Assembly: GCA_028456385.1 (NCBI GenBank)
Contig: JALNQF010000603.1
Coordinates: 1 to 20,239 of the forward strand
Reading direction: 5' to 3'
Source: Ophiosphaerella korrae
Taxonomy: Eukaryota > Ascomycota > Dothideomycetes > Pleosporales > Phaeosphaeriaceae
Length of the DNA: 20,239 bases
Below the pieces are notes generated by a model. That model ran no database searches. It was not told the DNA's origin and worked only from the letters and a program-made list of their open reading frames with translations. Both the position numbers and the translations under genes were made by a program. Each line of letters starts with the position of its first letter. Within the stretch, counting starts at the first letter, position 1. Shown here in pieces: positions 1-10,331 of the stretch.

Positions 1-3000
1 AAAGGCCTTAAATAATAAGAAATTAGCTAAGTAGTTAGTAGCTCTAGAAGCTAAGCTAGACTTAGATAAGGCGTTTAATATTACTGTAGTAGGTTCTACG
101 CTAGACGTCTCTATTATCTCTCTATCTATTGTTAGTAATGTTAGTTCTCTTAGTTTACTACTAGGCGTTCTAGAGGGTTTTAACTTTAGAACTCTCTTAG
201 TTTCTTAGGGTAGTTAAGATTATCTTCTAGTTCCTATATTTTTTCCTATAGTTGTCTTTTTTTATCTATTCCTATCTATTCTACTAAGTAGTAGTTTCTT
301 CTATTATAGAACTAGTACTATAAGATTTCTTTAACTTCTTATTCTTCTTATTCTCTATACGTATCTACTTTATATATTAGTAGTTCTATATTTTATAGTG
401 CTTGTTCTAGTAGAGCTATATAGAATGTTAGGTATATCTTTATCTTATTTAGTAGCTTTAATTTAAATATAACTAGTGTAACTTCTCTCTTAATTTTGTA
501 TAGTCCTATCTTAACGTAATCTAGTTTTAAGCTTAGATGCTTACTCTTAATATTCTTTTATACTAACTATACTTTTTCTCTCTTTCTAAATTAGAGTCCC
601 TCTTTATACTTTTTGTTGTAGTACTTTACTATACAATTATATAGGAATTCTATATCCTATCTTAGTTAATTATATATATCTTTAAGTCTATTAGCGAAGT
701 TTTCTCCTCTTAGAGACTAAGATATCTAGTCTCTTAGTATCTAGTATATATTAGGCTCGAATCTATAGTTTGCGAAGAAGGGCAATATTCTTGTTACTAC
801 GTTCTTTACACTATTGTATGCTAACTGTACTATAGGTAGTAATTGTACCTAATTGTTCTAATTATAGTTAAGGTAGTATCTTAAGTATTATTCTACTATT
901 TAATTTATTCGTTCTAACTATTTATCTATTTATAGTTAGTATACTATAGATATTACGTATTATATTCCTAATTTTGCTATTATTATTCCCTATAATTTTA
1001 ATATAAATTGTATATCTCTATTTGTAATAATTTTATCTAGTAGTCTGTATTAACTAATTACTATTCCTAGAACTTAATATACAGCAACCTCTATCCTACT
1101 TTTCTCTTTATATAGTCTAAAGTATGTATACTTTATAAGTTTATCTACTATTGTTAGGATTCTATTATATTTAACTCCTAATATTAGGTCCTTAGACTTT
1201 AGTAACTTTGTAATAAAGTCTATTATAATAACTCCCTATAGTTGTTCTAGTATCTCTAATAGTTATAACATTCTATATAGTACGTATCTATTATACTTGT
1301 TCCTATAGTATTCTATATAGTCTTGTAGTACTTCTATTACTAGTTGTCTTGCCTTTAGAATATAGTAGTCTTGTAGTAGTCTATCTAATATTTTCTTAAT
1401 TCCTTAGTAACTATATACTAGTAATTTATAGAATTATTGTATAAATTCTCTCTAAATTTTACTTAGAATGTATATTCTTCTATAGGCTCGTGTAAATCCT
1501 TTGTAGATTTCTAGCTTCTTTATTTCTTTAGATACTTCTTAGGTTGTTTTCTAAATCTATTTATCTAGCTCGTTGCTTATTCTTTTAAGTGTTGCAGCTA
1601 TCTTTAGTGTATTTAGGACTAAGTGTCTATCTTTATTCTTAACTAGAACTGTACTAGTAGCGCTTACTTCTTCTTATAAGTCTAGTCTTCTACTAAGAGC
1701 GTCTATAAATTAGTTGTCTTTCCCTTTTATATATATAATTTCTATATTAAATATTAATAGAAATTCCTACTATCTTGTATAGCGTTATAACAATTCTTTA
1801 TTTGTTATAAATCCTATAAGATTCTTATAGTCTATGTAGACCTTTGTTTAGTACTTTACTCCTTATAGGTATACTCTCTATTATTTAAATACTTTATAGA
1901 TTACTAGTATCTTCTTATTGTAGATTAGGTAGTTAAGTTCTACTGTCTTTATTTTCTTAGAGAAGTATTTAACTAAGTGTTCTTTCTTAGTCTTTAGGTC
2001 TTCTTGTATTAGTACTATCCTATAGACTAAGTTAGACGCGTCTGTTTTTACTATTACTAGTAGGTCTAGGTTATATATTCTAATAACTAGGTTTTCTATA
2101 AACTTCTTCTTAATTCTATTAAATACTTTATCGCATTCTTTTATCTATTTAAATAGCGTATCTTTCTTTATAAGTCTTGTTATTAGTTCTATATCTTTAG
2201 AGTATCTTATTATTAACTTTTTATAAAAGTTAGCTAGCCTATAAAATTACTATACTTCTTTTAGGTTTCTTAGTGTTAGCTATTTGTTAATTAATTTAAT
2301 CTTTTTTAGATTAATACTAATTTTTCCTAGTTCTATAATAAATCTAAGGAAGTCTATTTTCTTTATGTAGAATTTGTATTTTCTTATTTTAAGAAATATT
2401 TTAGTTTCTACTAGCTTTTTTAGTACTTTGTGTATGTATTACACGTGTTCTTCTTCTATTTCTAAGAATATAAGGATGTCGTCTAAGTACGCGAATATAA
2501 ATATATCTAAGTACTCTCTTAGTACTATATTAATTCTTTCTTAGAATACTACTAGTGCGTTTGTTAAGCTAAATAGTATAACTAGGTATTTATATAGTCT
2601 ATACTATATTCTAAACGCTGTTTTCTATTTATTACCTTTTTTAATTCTAATTTAATAGTAGGCGTTTTAGATATCTAGTTTTGTAAAGATTTTTGCTCTT
2701 TATAGTTTGTCTTATATTCTATCTATTTGTAGTAGTAGGTATTAGTTCTTGTTTGTAATTGCGTTAGTTTTCCTAAAATCTACGTAGAGTCTTTTATTAC
2801 TTATACCCTTTTTGTTTATAAATATAAGTCTATGTACTACTAAGGATTTAGATTCTCTTATCTATCTTTTCTTTATTGCGTTTTAGATAAATATTTACTT
2901 AATTTTAGATTTTTCTTCTATTTTTTAGTAGATAGGGCTCTATCTTGTATTTTTTCCTTCTTCTAGTTCTATCGCTAAGTTCTATAGTTAATGTTCTAGA

Positions 3001-5615
3001 AGGTAATCTTCTAGCTCTATAAGCTATTTTTCCTATTTCTTGTATTCTTTAGGGAATTCTCCTTTGTAGGTGCTTATGTTAGCTTTTAACATGTCTGTTT
3101 TCTTATAACTAATTTATCCTATTCTCTAATTAATATATAGGTTAGTTATCTATAACTATAGTATACCTAATATTATATCTTGTTTGTTATTAATTGTCGT
3201 TATATCTATAACTATATCCTTAATCTCTAGTCTTTCTAGTCTAAGTATTAAAGGTATTGTCTTAAACTATATAGGTTCCTAAAATAGTTTTCCTTTAATT
3301 GTACTTAGTTATTAAGGGTACTTCTTTGTTGTGTATTTTATTCCTTGTGTTTCTATAAATTTCTTTAATATAAAATTCCTAGTAGCTCTACTATTAATTA
3401 TTAATTGTACTTTCTTTCCTTAGTATATACCTGTTTTTATAATGTGTAGGCCTCCTATACCTTCTAGCTTTTCTTACTTTAGTAATTTGTTAAACTATCT
3501 ATCTTTCTAGGGCTATAGTCCTGTTTTAAGTTTGTATTCTTTGTATTTTAGACATTTATTGTTTGTGTATTTATACTATAGTCCTCTCTAGACGCATTTC
3601 TTAGTTAACTTAGATCTAGGTCTTACTACTAAGTATCTGTCTTCTAGGATTATTTTCTATCTCTAGATGTTTTCTACTATAATTGCTCTCGTATAATTAT
3701 AGCCTCTTCTCCTTATAGGCTATATATTGTTATTTGCTTTAGAGTTTCTATATATAATATAATTCTTATCTAGGTATAATATCTATAATGCTTTAAAGTG
3801 TGCTAGGTGTTTTAGATCTAATATCTTATTATCCCCTTCTTAGTATTTGCTTTTACTAAGTGTATCTATTATTAGGATATAGTATACTACTAGTACTCTT
3901 AGTGTGTAGGCTTTATTAATCTATCGCGTTTTCCTTACAAGGTACTTCTATTCCTTTAGTATAGGTATTCTTCCTACTATAACTATATATTGCTTTATCT
4001 ATTCTTAGAATAGTATAAACTTAGTTTCTTTAGGATTGCGTTCTTTCTAGTCTTTATACGCTTTCTCTATACTTATAACTATTAAGTATATCTAAACGAA
4101 TCTCTATTCTTTGTTTCGTTCCTCTATATCTATTGTTGTTTAGCTATTATAACTATATATTGTTAGCTAGGTATACTTTATACCTCTTATACTAACTTGT
4201 CTCTTACTTCCTTATAGTTTTTCTAGAGTAGTTGTTGTAGTCTCTTTATCTAGTGCTAGTCCTTTAGCCTAGATTAATAGTGCTAGGGGCTCTTCTCCTT
4301 CTAAATCTTCTGTTAGTAGGTCTATTACTTAGGCTATCTCTTTTAGCTAAGCTTTTATTCTATCTTCTTTTGTTGCAGCTACTCTATATCTTTATTATAG
4401 GAAGTATCCTACTCTTTATTTACTAAAAAGATGTATATAGTAGTCGTCTTTGTAATAAAAGGTCTAATAGAGTATTATATATTGTATTTCTTTGCTCCTA
4501 GCTACTTTCTCTTAAGGTTTAGCTTGTGCTTATAGTGCTTCCTTCTTCTTTTTAGTTGTCTTTAACTAAGTTTCTTTTTTTAGGTCCTTACTTCTATAGT
4601 CTTTTGCAAAGTATCCTAGTTTTCTATATTTGTAGTATACTATGTCCTTCTGTAACTTAGATCTATAGTTCTTTGCGTAGTAGCCTAGTTTGCTATAGTT
4701 AAAGTACGTAAAGTCTTTATTCTTCTTTTTCTTTCTATCTTTGTTAGCGTTAAGGACTATAGGGTCTCCCTTATTATAGTTCTAGGTATAACCTCTATAT
4801 TTATTTTTCTTCTATTCTCGAAGATTATTATTAATTTAGATTACCTATTACTTTAGGGCTTCTAGTGTCTTTAGTTTTTCTATGTGTATTATTTTGTATT
4901 AGATTTTAGAGTTTAGTCCTTATTTAAATTGTAATATTAAGGCTAACTCGTTCTATTCCGTGTTTTGTAATAGTTGTTTAAACTATAATACGTACTTAGG
5001 AATACTCTAACTCTATATAAGCTTCTCTAGCTACTCTTTAGCTTGTTAGGTAATATCTATATCTCTAAATACTACTCTTATTTACTTAGTAAAGTATTTG
5101 TAACTTCTAAAAATAGCTTTAGTTTTATCCTTCTAGGTTATTAGAGAATATATTGTGTAATCTATCTAGTAAGGTTTATACTATCTTATTGCGTCTTCTT
5201 TAAGGTATAGTCTAATGTATATTACCTTCTTTTCTTCTATATTAAAGTGTAGTGCTTATACATCTATCTAGAGTTATACTAAAGCAATAAATAGTCTTAG
5301 TTTTTCCCTTGTTCTATTAAACTTCTTAAGTACAGGTATCTTTAGTGGTTTCTTTGTCGCACTTATCTCTAGTCTTTAGGTAATTAGTTCTATCTAGTTT
5401 TGTCCTTCTATAATAGCTTTAATTTGTACTTTATTCTACTTTGCGTAGTCTTGCAATTCTTTGTTCTACGTTTCTATAGCTTTAATTACTATTTTTATAT
5501 CTTCTTTGTTATTAATTAGTTAGTTAAGACGACCTTTAATTATTTCCTATACAGTGCTATTAGTTTTAGGACTACTCCTAGGGGCTTTACTTATTTTAGT
5601 TAAACTTTCTACTAT
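1..5615 (-). pseudogene. RIP-degraded gag-pol polyprotein of copy A
   Basis: This is a single gag-pol frame (codons with low coordinate divisible by 3) interrupted only by TAA/TAG stops of RIP type. The likely start codon is ATA at 5613-5615, an ATG that lost its G in a TpG context. Domains in order are: Gag capsid-like part about 4710-5610; two CCHC knuckles 4596-4706, with Cys and His codons now mostly Tyr; retropepsin about 3053-3443, where the active-site DSG is now NSR at 3387-3395; RT about 2303-2863, with first Asp at 2673-2675 and an intact YLDD at 2478-2489; RNase H about 1673-2053; integrase about 583-1493, with D1 at 1218-1220, Glu at 912-914, and D2 now Asn at 1020-1022; chromodomain about 183-359. 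The coding 3' end near 1-180 is uncertain. The element cannot be translated, but its domain content is clear. Confidence 0.88.
4596..4706 (-). other. Gag double CCHC zinc knuckle (copy A)
   Basis: Two nucleocapsid-type knuckles with C-X2-C-X4-H-X4-C spacing lie in the gag-pol frame. The first has its ligands at 4704, 4695, 4680 and 4665, and the second at 4635, 4626, 4611 and 4596 (low coordinates of the codons). All eight ligand codons now read Tyr (TAC/TAT), as expected when TGC/TGT and CAC/CAT lose C or G by RIP. The spacers read S-K-L-G and R-K-L-G, typical of fungal gypsy Gag proteins. The knuckles would bind element RNA for packaging. Equivalent regions occur in copy B (from 8816) and copy D (from 18820). 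Confidence 0.85.
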
Positions 5616-5652
5616 CGTGTTAGCTAGACTATGTGTTACTTATACTTTGCTT

Positions 5653-5676
5653 CTTGCAATAACTAAATTAGCAAGG
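5653..5676 (-). other. Candidate primer-binding region next to LTR A
   Basis: In element orientation the bases just after the LTR end (TGTTACA) are where a minus-strand primer site should be. The forward string is cttgc, then aataactaaatta, then gcaag, a short inverted repeat around a 13-base loop. The core taactaaatta is conserved in copies B (about 9882-9892) and D (about 19885-19895), while the rest of the gag leader has diverged. No TGG, the usual complement of a tRNA CCA end, directly follows the LTR. The priming mechanism is therefore unknown, and the call rests on position and conservation only. Confidence 0.35.
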
Positions 5677-6102
5677 TGTAACAGGCTACCTATCGTCGAC
5701 TATAGGCACCTATAAAGGGGGTTAGTAGATTAGGAGTTAATAGTAAAAGTTCGGGGTTAATCTATAATAACTGTAAATAATAGAAGATGTTTCGCAACTA
5801 TCTTGTATTAGCGTTCCATAGTTAAGGGATTAAATTACTAATACTATCCTAATAATGTACATTCTACTAACTATATACTTGTCGTAATCTGTAATCTGTA
5901 GTTGCTAAGAGTAGTAGATTACAAATTGTTCTAATCTGTAATCTATTAATGCCAAGAGTCTACAGATTATAGATTAACCTAGGTGTCCTAGTTATGTGTA
6001 GTCTCCTAATCGAGGTCGTTACCCTGCTTGTCCTATGCTTCGTTAGCGCCTAGATCGGGACTAATTGGTTCTATCTCGATTTCTTCTGTTACACCCGTAA
6101 CA
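5677..6102 (-). repeat. LTR of copy A (5' LTR of the element)
   Basis: The LTR is 426 bp. In element orientation it starts TGTTACGGGTGTAACAG and ends CTGTTACA, giving TG...CA termini with inverted repeats. The boundaries are supported by where homology to the LTRs of copies B and C stops. The inner part contains two degenerate copies of a roughly 47-bp unit (5885-5931 and from 5932), each carrying inverted taatct/agatta motifs. This LTR retains far more CpA and TpG than the others. The right end abuts copy B sequence with no filler, as expected for an insertion into B. Confidence 0.88.
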
Positions 6103-9100
6103 TAAATACTTTATAGATTACTAGTATCTCCTTGTTATAGATTAGGTAGTTAAGTTCTTCTAGCTTTATTTTCTTAGAGAAGTATTTAACTAAGTATTCT
6201 TTTTAGGTCTTTAAGTCTTTTTATATTAGTGCTATTCTATAGACTAAATTAGATACATCTATTTTTACTATTACTAGTAAGTCTAGGTTATATATTCTAA
6301 TAACTAGGTTCTCTATAAACTTTCTCTTAATTTTTTTAAATACCTTGTTGTATTTCTTAGTCTATTTAAATAGTGTATCTTTCTTTATAAGTTTTAATAT
6401 TAGTTCTATATCTTTAGACTATCTTACTATTAACTTTCTATAAAAGTTTACTAGTTTGTAGAATTATTATACCTCTTTTAGGTTCCTTAGTGTTAGCTAT
6501 TTATTAATTAACTTAATCTTTTCTAAGTTAATCTTAATTTTTCCTAGTTCTATAATAAATCTAAGGAAGTCTATTTCTTTTATATAGAATTTATATTTCT
6601 TTATCTTAAGAAATATTTTAGCTTTTACTAATTTCTCTAGTACTTTATGTATATACTATATATATTCTTCTTCTATTTCTAAAAATATAAGGATATTATC
6701 TAGGTATATAAATATAAATACGTCTAAGTATTCTCTTAATACTATATTAATTCTTTCTTAGAAGGCTACTAGTACGTTTATTAAGCTAAATAGTATAACT
6801 AAATATTTGTATAGTCTATACTATATTCTTAATACTATTTTCTATTTATTACCTTCTTTAATTCTAATCTAGTAGTAGGCGTTCTAGATATCTAATTTTG
6901 TAAAGATTCTTACTTTCTATAGCTTATCTTATATTACGTCGATTTATAGTAATAGGTATTAGTTCTTGTTTATAATTACGTTAGTTTTTCTAAAATCTAT
7001 ATAGAGCCTCTTGTTACTTATCCCTTTTTTGTTTACAAATATAAGTCTGTGTACTACTAAGGATTTAGATTCTTATATCTATCTTTTCTTTAGTGCGTTT
7101 TTAATAAACGTTTATTTAATCTTAGATTCTTCTTCTATCTTTCTATAGACTAGGCTGTATCCTACGTCTTTATCTTCTTTTAGATCTATTGCTAAATCCT
7201 ATAACTAATATTCTAGAAGGTAATCTTTAGGCTCTATAAGCTGTTTTTCCTATTTCTTATATTCTTCTAGGAATTTTCTTTTGCTAGTGTTTATATTAGC
7301 CTTTAATATATCTATTCTATTGTAATTAATCTTTCCTATTCTCTAATTAATGTATAGGTTAGTTATCTATAACTATAGCATACCTAGTATTATATCTTAT
7401 TTGTTATTAATTGTTGTTATATCTATAACTATGTTTTTAATTGTTATCTCTTCTAGTTCTAATATAGAGGGAACTGTTTCGAACCTAATAGGTTCCTAGA
7501 ATAGTTTTCCTTTAATCGTACTTAGTTATTTAGGGTATTTCTTTATTATATAACGTATTCCTTGTATTTCTATAAACTTCTTAGATATAAAGTTCTTTGT
7601 AGCTCTACTATTAATTATTAATTGTACTTTCTTTTCTTAGTATATACTTATTTTTGTAATATATAGGCCTCTTATACCTTTTAGTTGTTCTTACTTAGGT
7701 ATCTTTACAAACTATCTATCTTTCTAGGGCTATAGGTCTACTTTAAGTTTATTTTCTTCGTGTTTTAGATATTTGTTATACGTGCACTTATACTATAGTC
7801 CTCCTTAGATATATTTCTTAGATAGCTTTGTTTCTAGTCTTACTACTAAGTATCTATCTTCTAGGATTATTTCTTATCCTTAGATATCTTCTACTAGAAT
7901 TACTCTTATATAATCGTAGCCTCTTCTTTATATAGGCTATACGTTGTTATTTGCTTTAGGGTTCCTATATATAATATAATTTTTGTCTAGGTATAATATC
8001 TATAATACTTTAAAGTGTACTAGATATTCTAGATCTATTATTTTGTTATCTCCCTTTTAGTATTTATCTTTGCTAGGTGTACTTATTATTAGGATATAGT
8101 ATACTACTAGTATCCTTAGGGTATAGGCTTTATTAATCTATCGCGTTTTTCTTATAAGGTATTACTATTCTCTTTGTATAGGTATTCTTCCTACTATAAC
8201 TATATACTATTTTATCTATTCTTTAAATAGTATAAACTTTATTTCTTTAGGATTACGTTCTTTCTAGTCTTTGTACGCTTCCTCTATACCTATAACTATT
8301 AAGTATATTTAAACAAACTTCTATTCTTTATTTTGTTCCTCTATATTTGTTATTATATAGCTATTATAGCTATATATATCTAGCTAGGTATATTCTATAC
8401 CTCTTATACTAACTTATTTCTTACTTCCTTGCAGTCTTTTAAAGGAAGCTGTAGTAGTCTCTTTATCTAGTACTCGTCCTTTAGCCTAGATCGATAGAGT
8501 CTAGGGCTCTTCTCTTTCTAAGTCTTCTATTAGTAAGTCTATTATATAGGCTATCTCTTCTAGCTATACTTTTATTCTACTTTCTTTTATTATAGCTACT
8601 CTATATCTCTATTTTTATAGAAACTATACTACTCTCTATTTACTAGAAAGATATATATAGTAGTTATTATTATAATAAAAGGTCTAATAGAGTATTGTAT
8701 ATTATACTTCTTTACTCTTAGCTACTTTCTCTTAAGGTTTAGCTTGTACTTGTAGTACTTCTTTCTTCTTTTTAGTTATTTTTAACTAAGTTTCTTTCTT
8801 TAGGTCTTTACTTCTATAGTCTTTTACAAAGTATCTAGGTTTCCTATATTTATAATATACTATATCTTTCTTCTTTTATAATTAGTAATCTTTTATATAG
8901 TAGCTTTTCTTACTATAGTTAAAGTACGTAAAGTCTTTATTCTTCTTCTTCTTCTTATCTTTATTAGCGTTAAAGACTATAAGGTCTCTCTTATTATAGT
9001 TTTAGGTGTAACCTCTATATTTATTCTTCTTCTATTCTTAAAGATTATCGTTAATTTATATTGCCTATTACTTTAAGGCTTCTAGTGTCTATAGTTTCTC

Positions 9101-9838
9101 TATATAGATTATTTTATATTAAATTTTAGAGTTTAATCTTTGTTTAAATTGTAATATTAGGGCTAACTTATTCTATTCCGTGTTCTAGGATAATTATTTA
9201 AATTACAATACGTACTTAGGGACACTCTAGTTTTGTATAAGTTTTTCTAGCTACTCTTTAGCTTATTAAGTAACGTCTGTATCTCTAAATACTACTCTTA
9301 TTAGTTTAGTAAAGTATTTGTAACTTCTAAAGATAGCTCTTGTTTTATCTTTCTAGGTTATTAGAGAGTATATTGTATAGTCTATCTAGTAAGGTTTGTA
9401 CTATCTTATTGTATCTTCTTTAAGGTGTAGTCTAATATATATTACCTTCTTTTCTTCTATGTCGAAGTATAGTACTTATATATCTATCTAAAGTTATACT
9501 AAGGCTATAAAAGGTCTTAGTTTCTCTCTTATTCTATTAAACTTCTTAAGGACAGGTATTTTTAGTAGTTTCTTTGTCGCACTCATCTCTAGGTGTTGTA
9601 TAATTAGTTCTATCTAGTTTTGTCCTTTAATAATAGCTTTAATCTAGGCCTTATTTTGTTGTGCGTGTTCCTAAAGTTCTCTATTCTAGGTTTCTAAGGC
9701 GTCGATTACTATTTTTATATCCTCTTTCTTAGAAATTAAATTGTTTATATAGTTTTTAATATCCTTCTATACTATATTGTCTAACTTATAGCTACTTATA
9801 AGTACCTTAGCTATTTTTCTAGTTAAACTTTCTACTAT
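6103..9838 (-). pseudogene. RIP-degraded gag-pol of copy B, 3' truncated
   Basis: The frame of this copy (codon low coordinate leaving remainder 2 on division by 3) is shared by three landmarks: the mutated start codon ATA at 9836-9838, the CCHC knuckle region starting at 8816, and the RT active site at 6695-6706. The RT motif reads YLDN rather than YLDD, consistent with GATGAC becoming GATAAT through loss of a TpG. The protease loop reads NSR instead of DSG near 7600, as in copies A and C. The coding region ends in RNase H at 6103, where copy A begins. Stops are TAA/TAG throughout. It is a dead partial polyprotein gene of the same family as copy A, with no sign of a separate gag/pol frameshift. 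Confidence 0.85.
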
Positions 9839-9899
9839 CGTATTAGCTAGACTGTGCGCTACTTACGCTTTGCTTCTCGTAATAACTAAATTAGTAAGG

Positions 9900-10331
9900 T
9901 GTAATAGGCCTCCTATCGTCGACTATAGGTACCTATCTTAGGAGTAGTTAGTAGATCGCGAGGTAATAATAAAAGCTTGTGTAGGGATCTATAATAACTA
10001 TAAATAGTAGAAGATATTCTACAACTATCTTGTACTAGCGTTCTATAGTTAAAGGATTAAATTACTAATACTATCCTAATAATATACATTGCTACTAACT
10101 ATATACTCGTTGTAATCTATTAATCTATAGTTACTAAGACTAATAGATCGTAGATTATCTTAATCTATAATCTATTAATGCTAAGAGTCTATAGATTATA
10201 GATTACCCTAGGTATCCTAATTATATATAGCCTCTTAGTCGAATTCGTATCCCTTAGGGTTTTATAAGTCTAAGTTAATTGTTGTAGGGCTAATTAGTTC
10301 TATCTATAGCTCTCTTGTTACTATTGTAATA
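9900..10331 (-). repeat. LTR of copy B (5' LTR of the element)
   Basis: This 432-bp LTR aligns with the LTR of copy A along its length, including the conserved block containing aaattactaatactatcct. In copy B the terminal TGTTAC and TGTAACA motifs are partly converted to TATTAC and TGTAATA. It has the same two-unit internal arrangement of taatct/agatta motifs as copy A. The right end, gtaata at 10326-10331, is followed directly by copy C gag-pol sequence. Confidence 0.85.

Larger units (their letters stand above)
1..6102 (-). mobile_element. Ty3/gypsy LTR retrotransposon copy A, minus strand, 3' end outside window
   Basis: This is the most complete element in the window. On the minus strand it runs from the 5' LTR (5677-6102) through gag, protease, RT, RNase H, integrase and chromodomain to position 1, where it is cut by the window edge. 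The start of the window matches the reverse complement of copy C at 14572. Copies A and C stay colinear with no net indel from A position 1 to about 4241, since paired coordinates sum to 14573 at three separate anchors. It keeps clearly more CpA/TpG than the other copies, so it is probably the youngest and least RIP-mutated. It lies directly against copy B at 6102/6103, which suggests it inserted into B. The 3' LTR is expected left of the window. Confidence 0.9.
6103..10331 (-). mobile_element. Ty3/gypsy retrotransposon copy B, minus strand, split by copy A
   Basis: This is the same family and orientation as copy A. It holds the 5' LTR (9900-10331), gag, protease, RT and the first part of RNase H, then stops at 6103, exactly at the LTR terminus of copy A. 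The position equals copy A base 1886. The missing RNase H, integrase and 3' LTR are predicted left of the window, beyond copy A. Alignment to copy A is colinear with offsets of 4217 to 4223, so only tiny indels separate them. Mutation is heavier than in A. The right end abuts copy C inside its gag region, as if B had inserted there. Confidence 0.87.

Noticed and set aside
5653..5676. Simple terminator hairpin
   Set aside because: The position just inside the LTR and the conservation across copies fit a retrotransposon leader. Bacterial-type terminators do not apply here.
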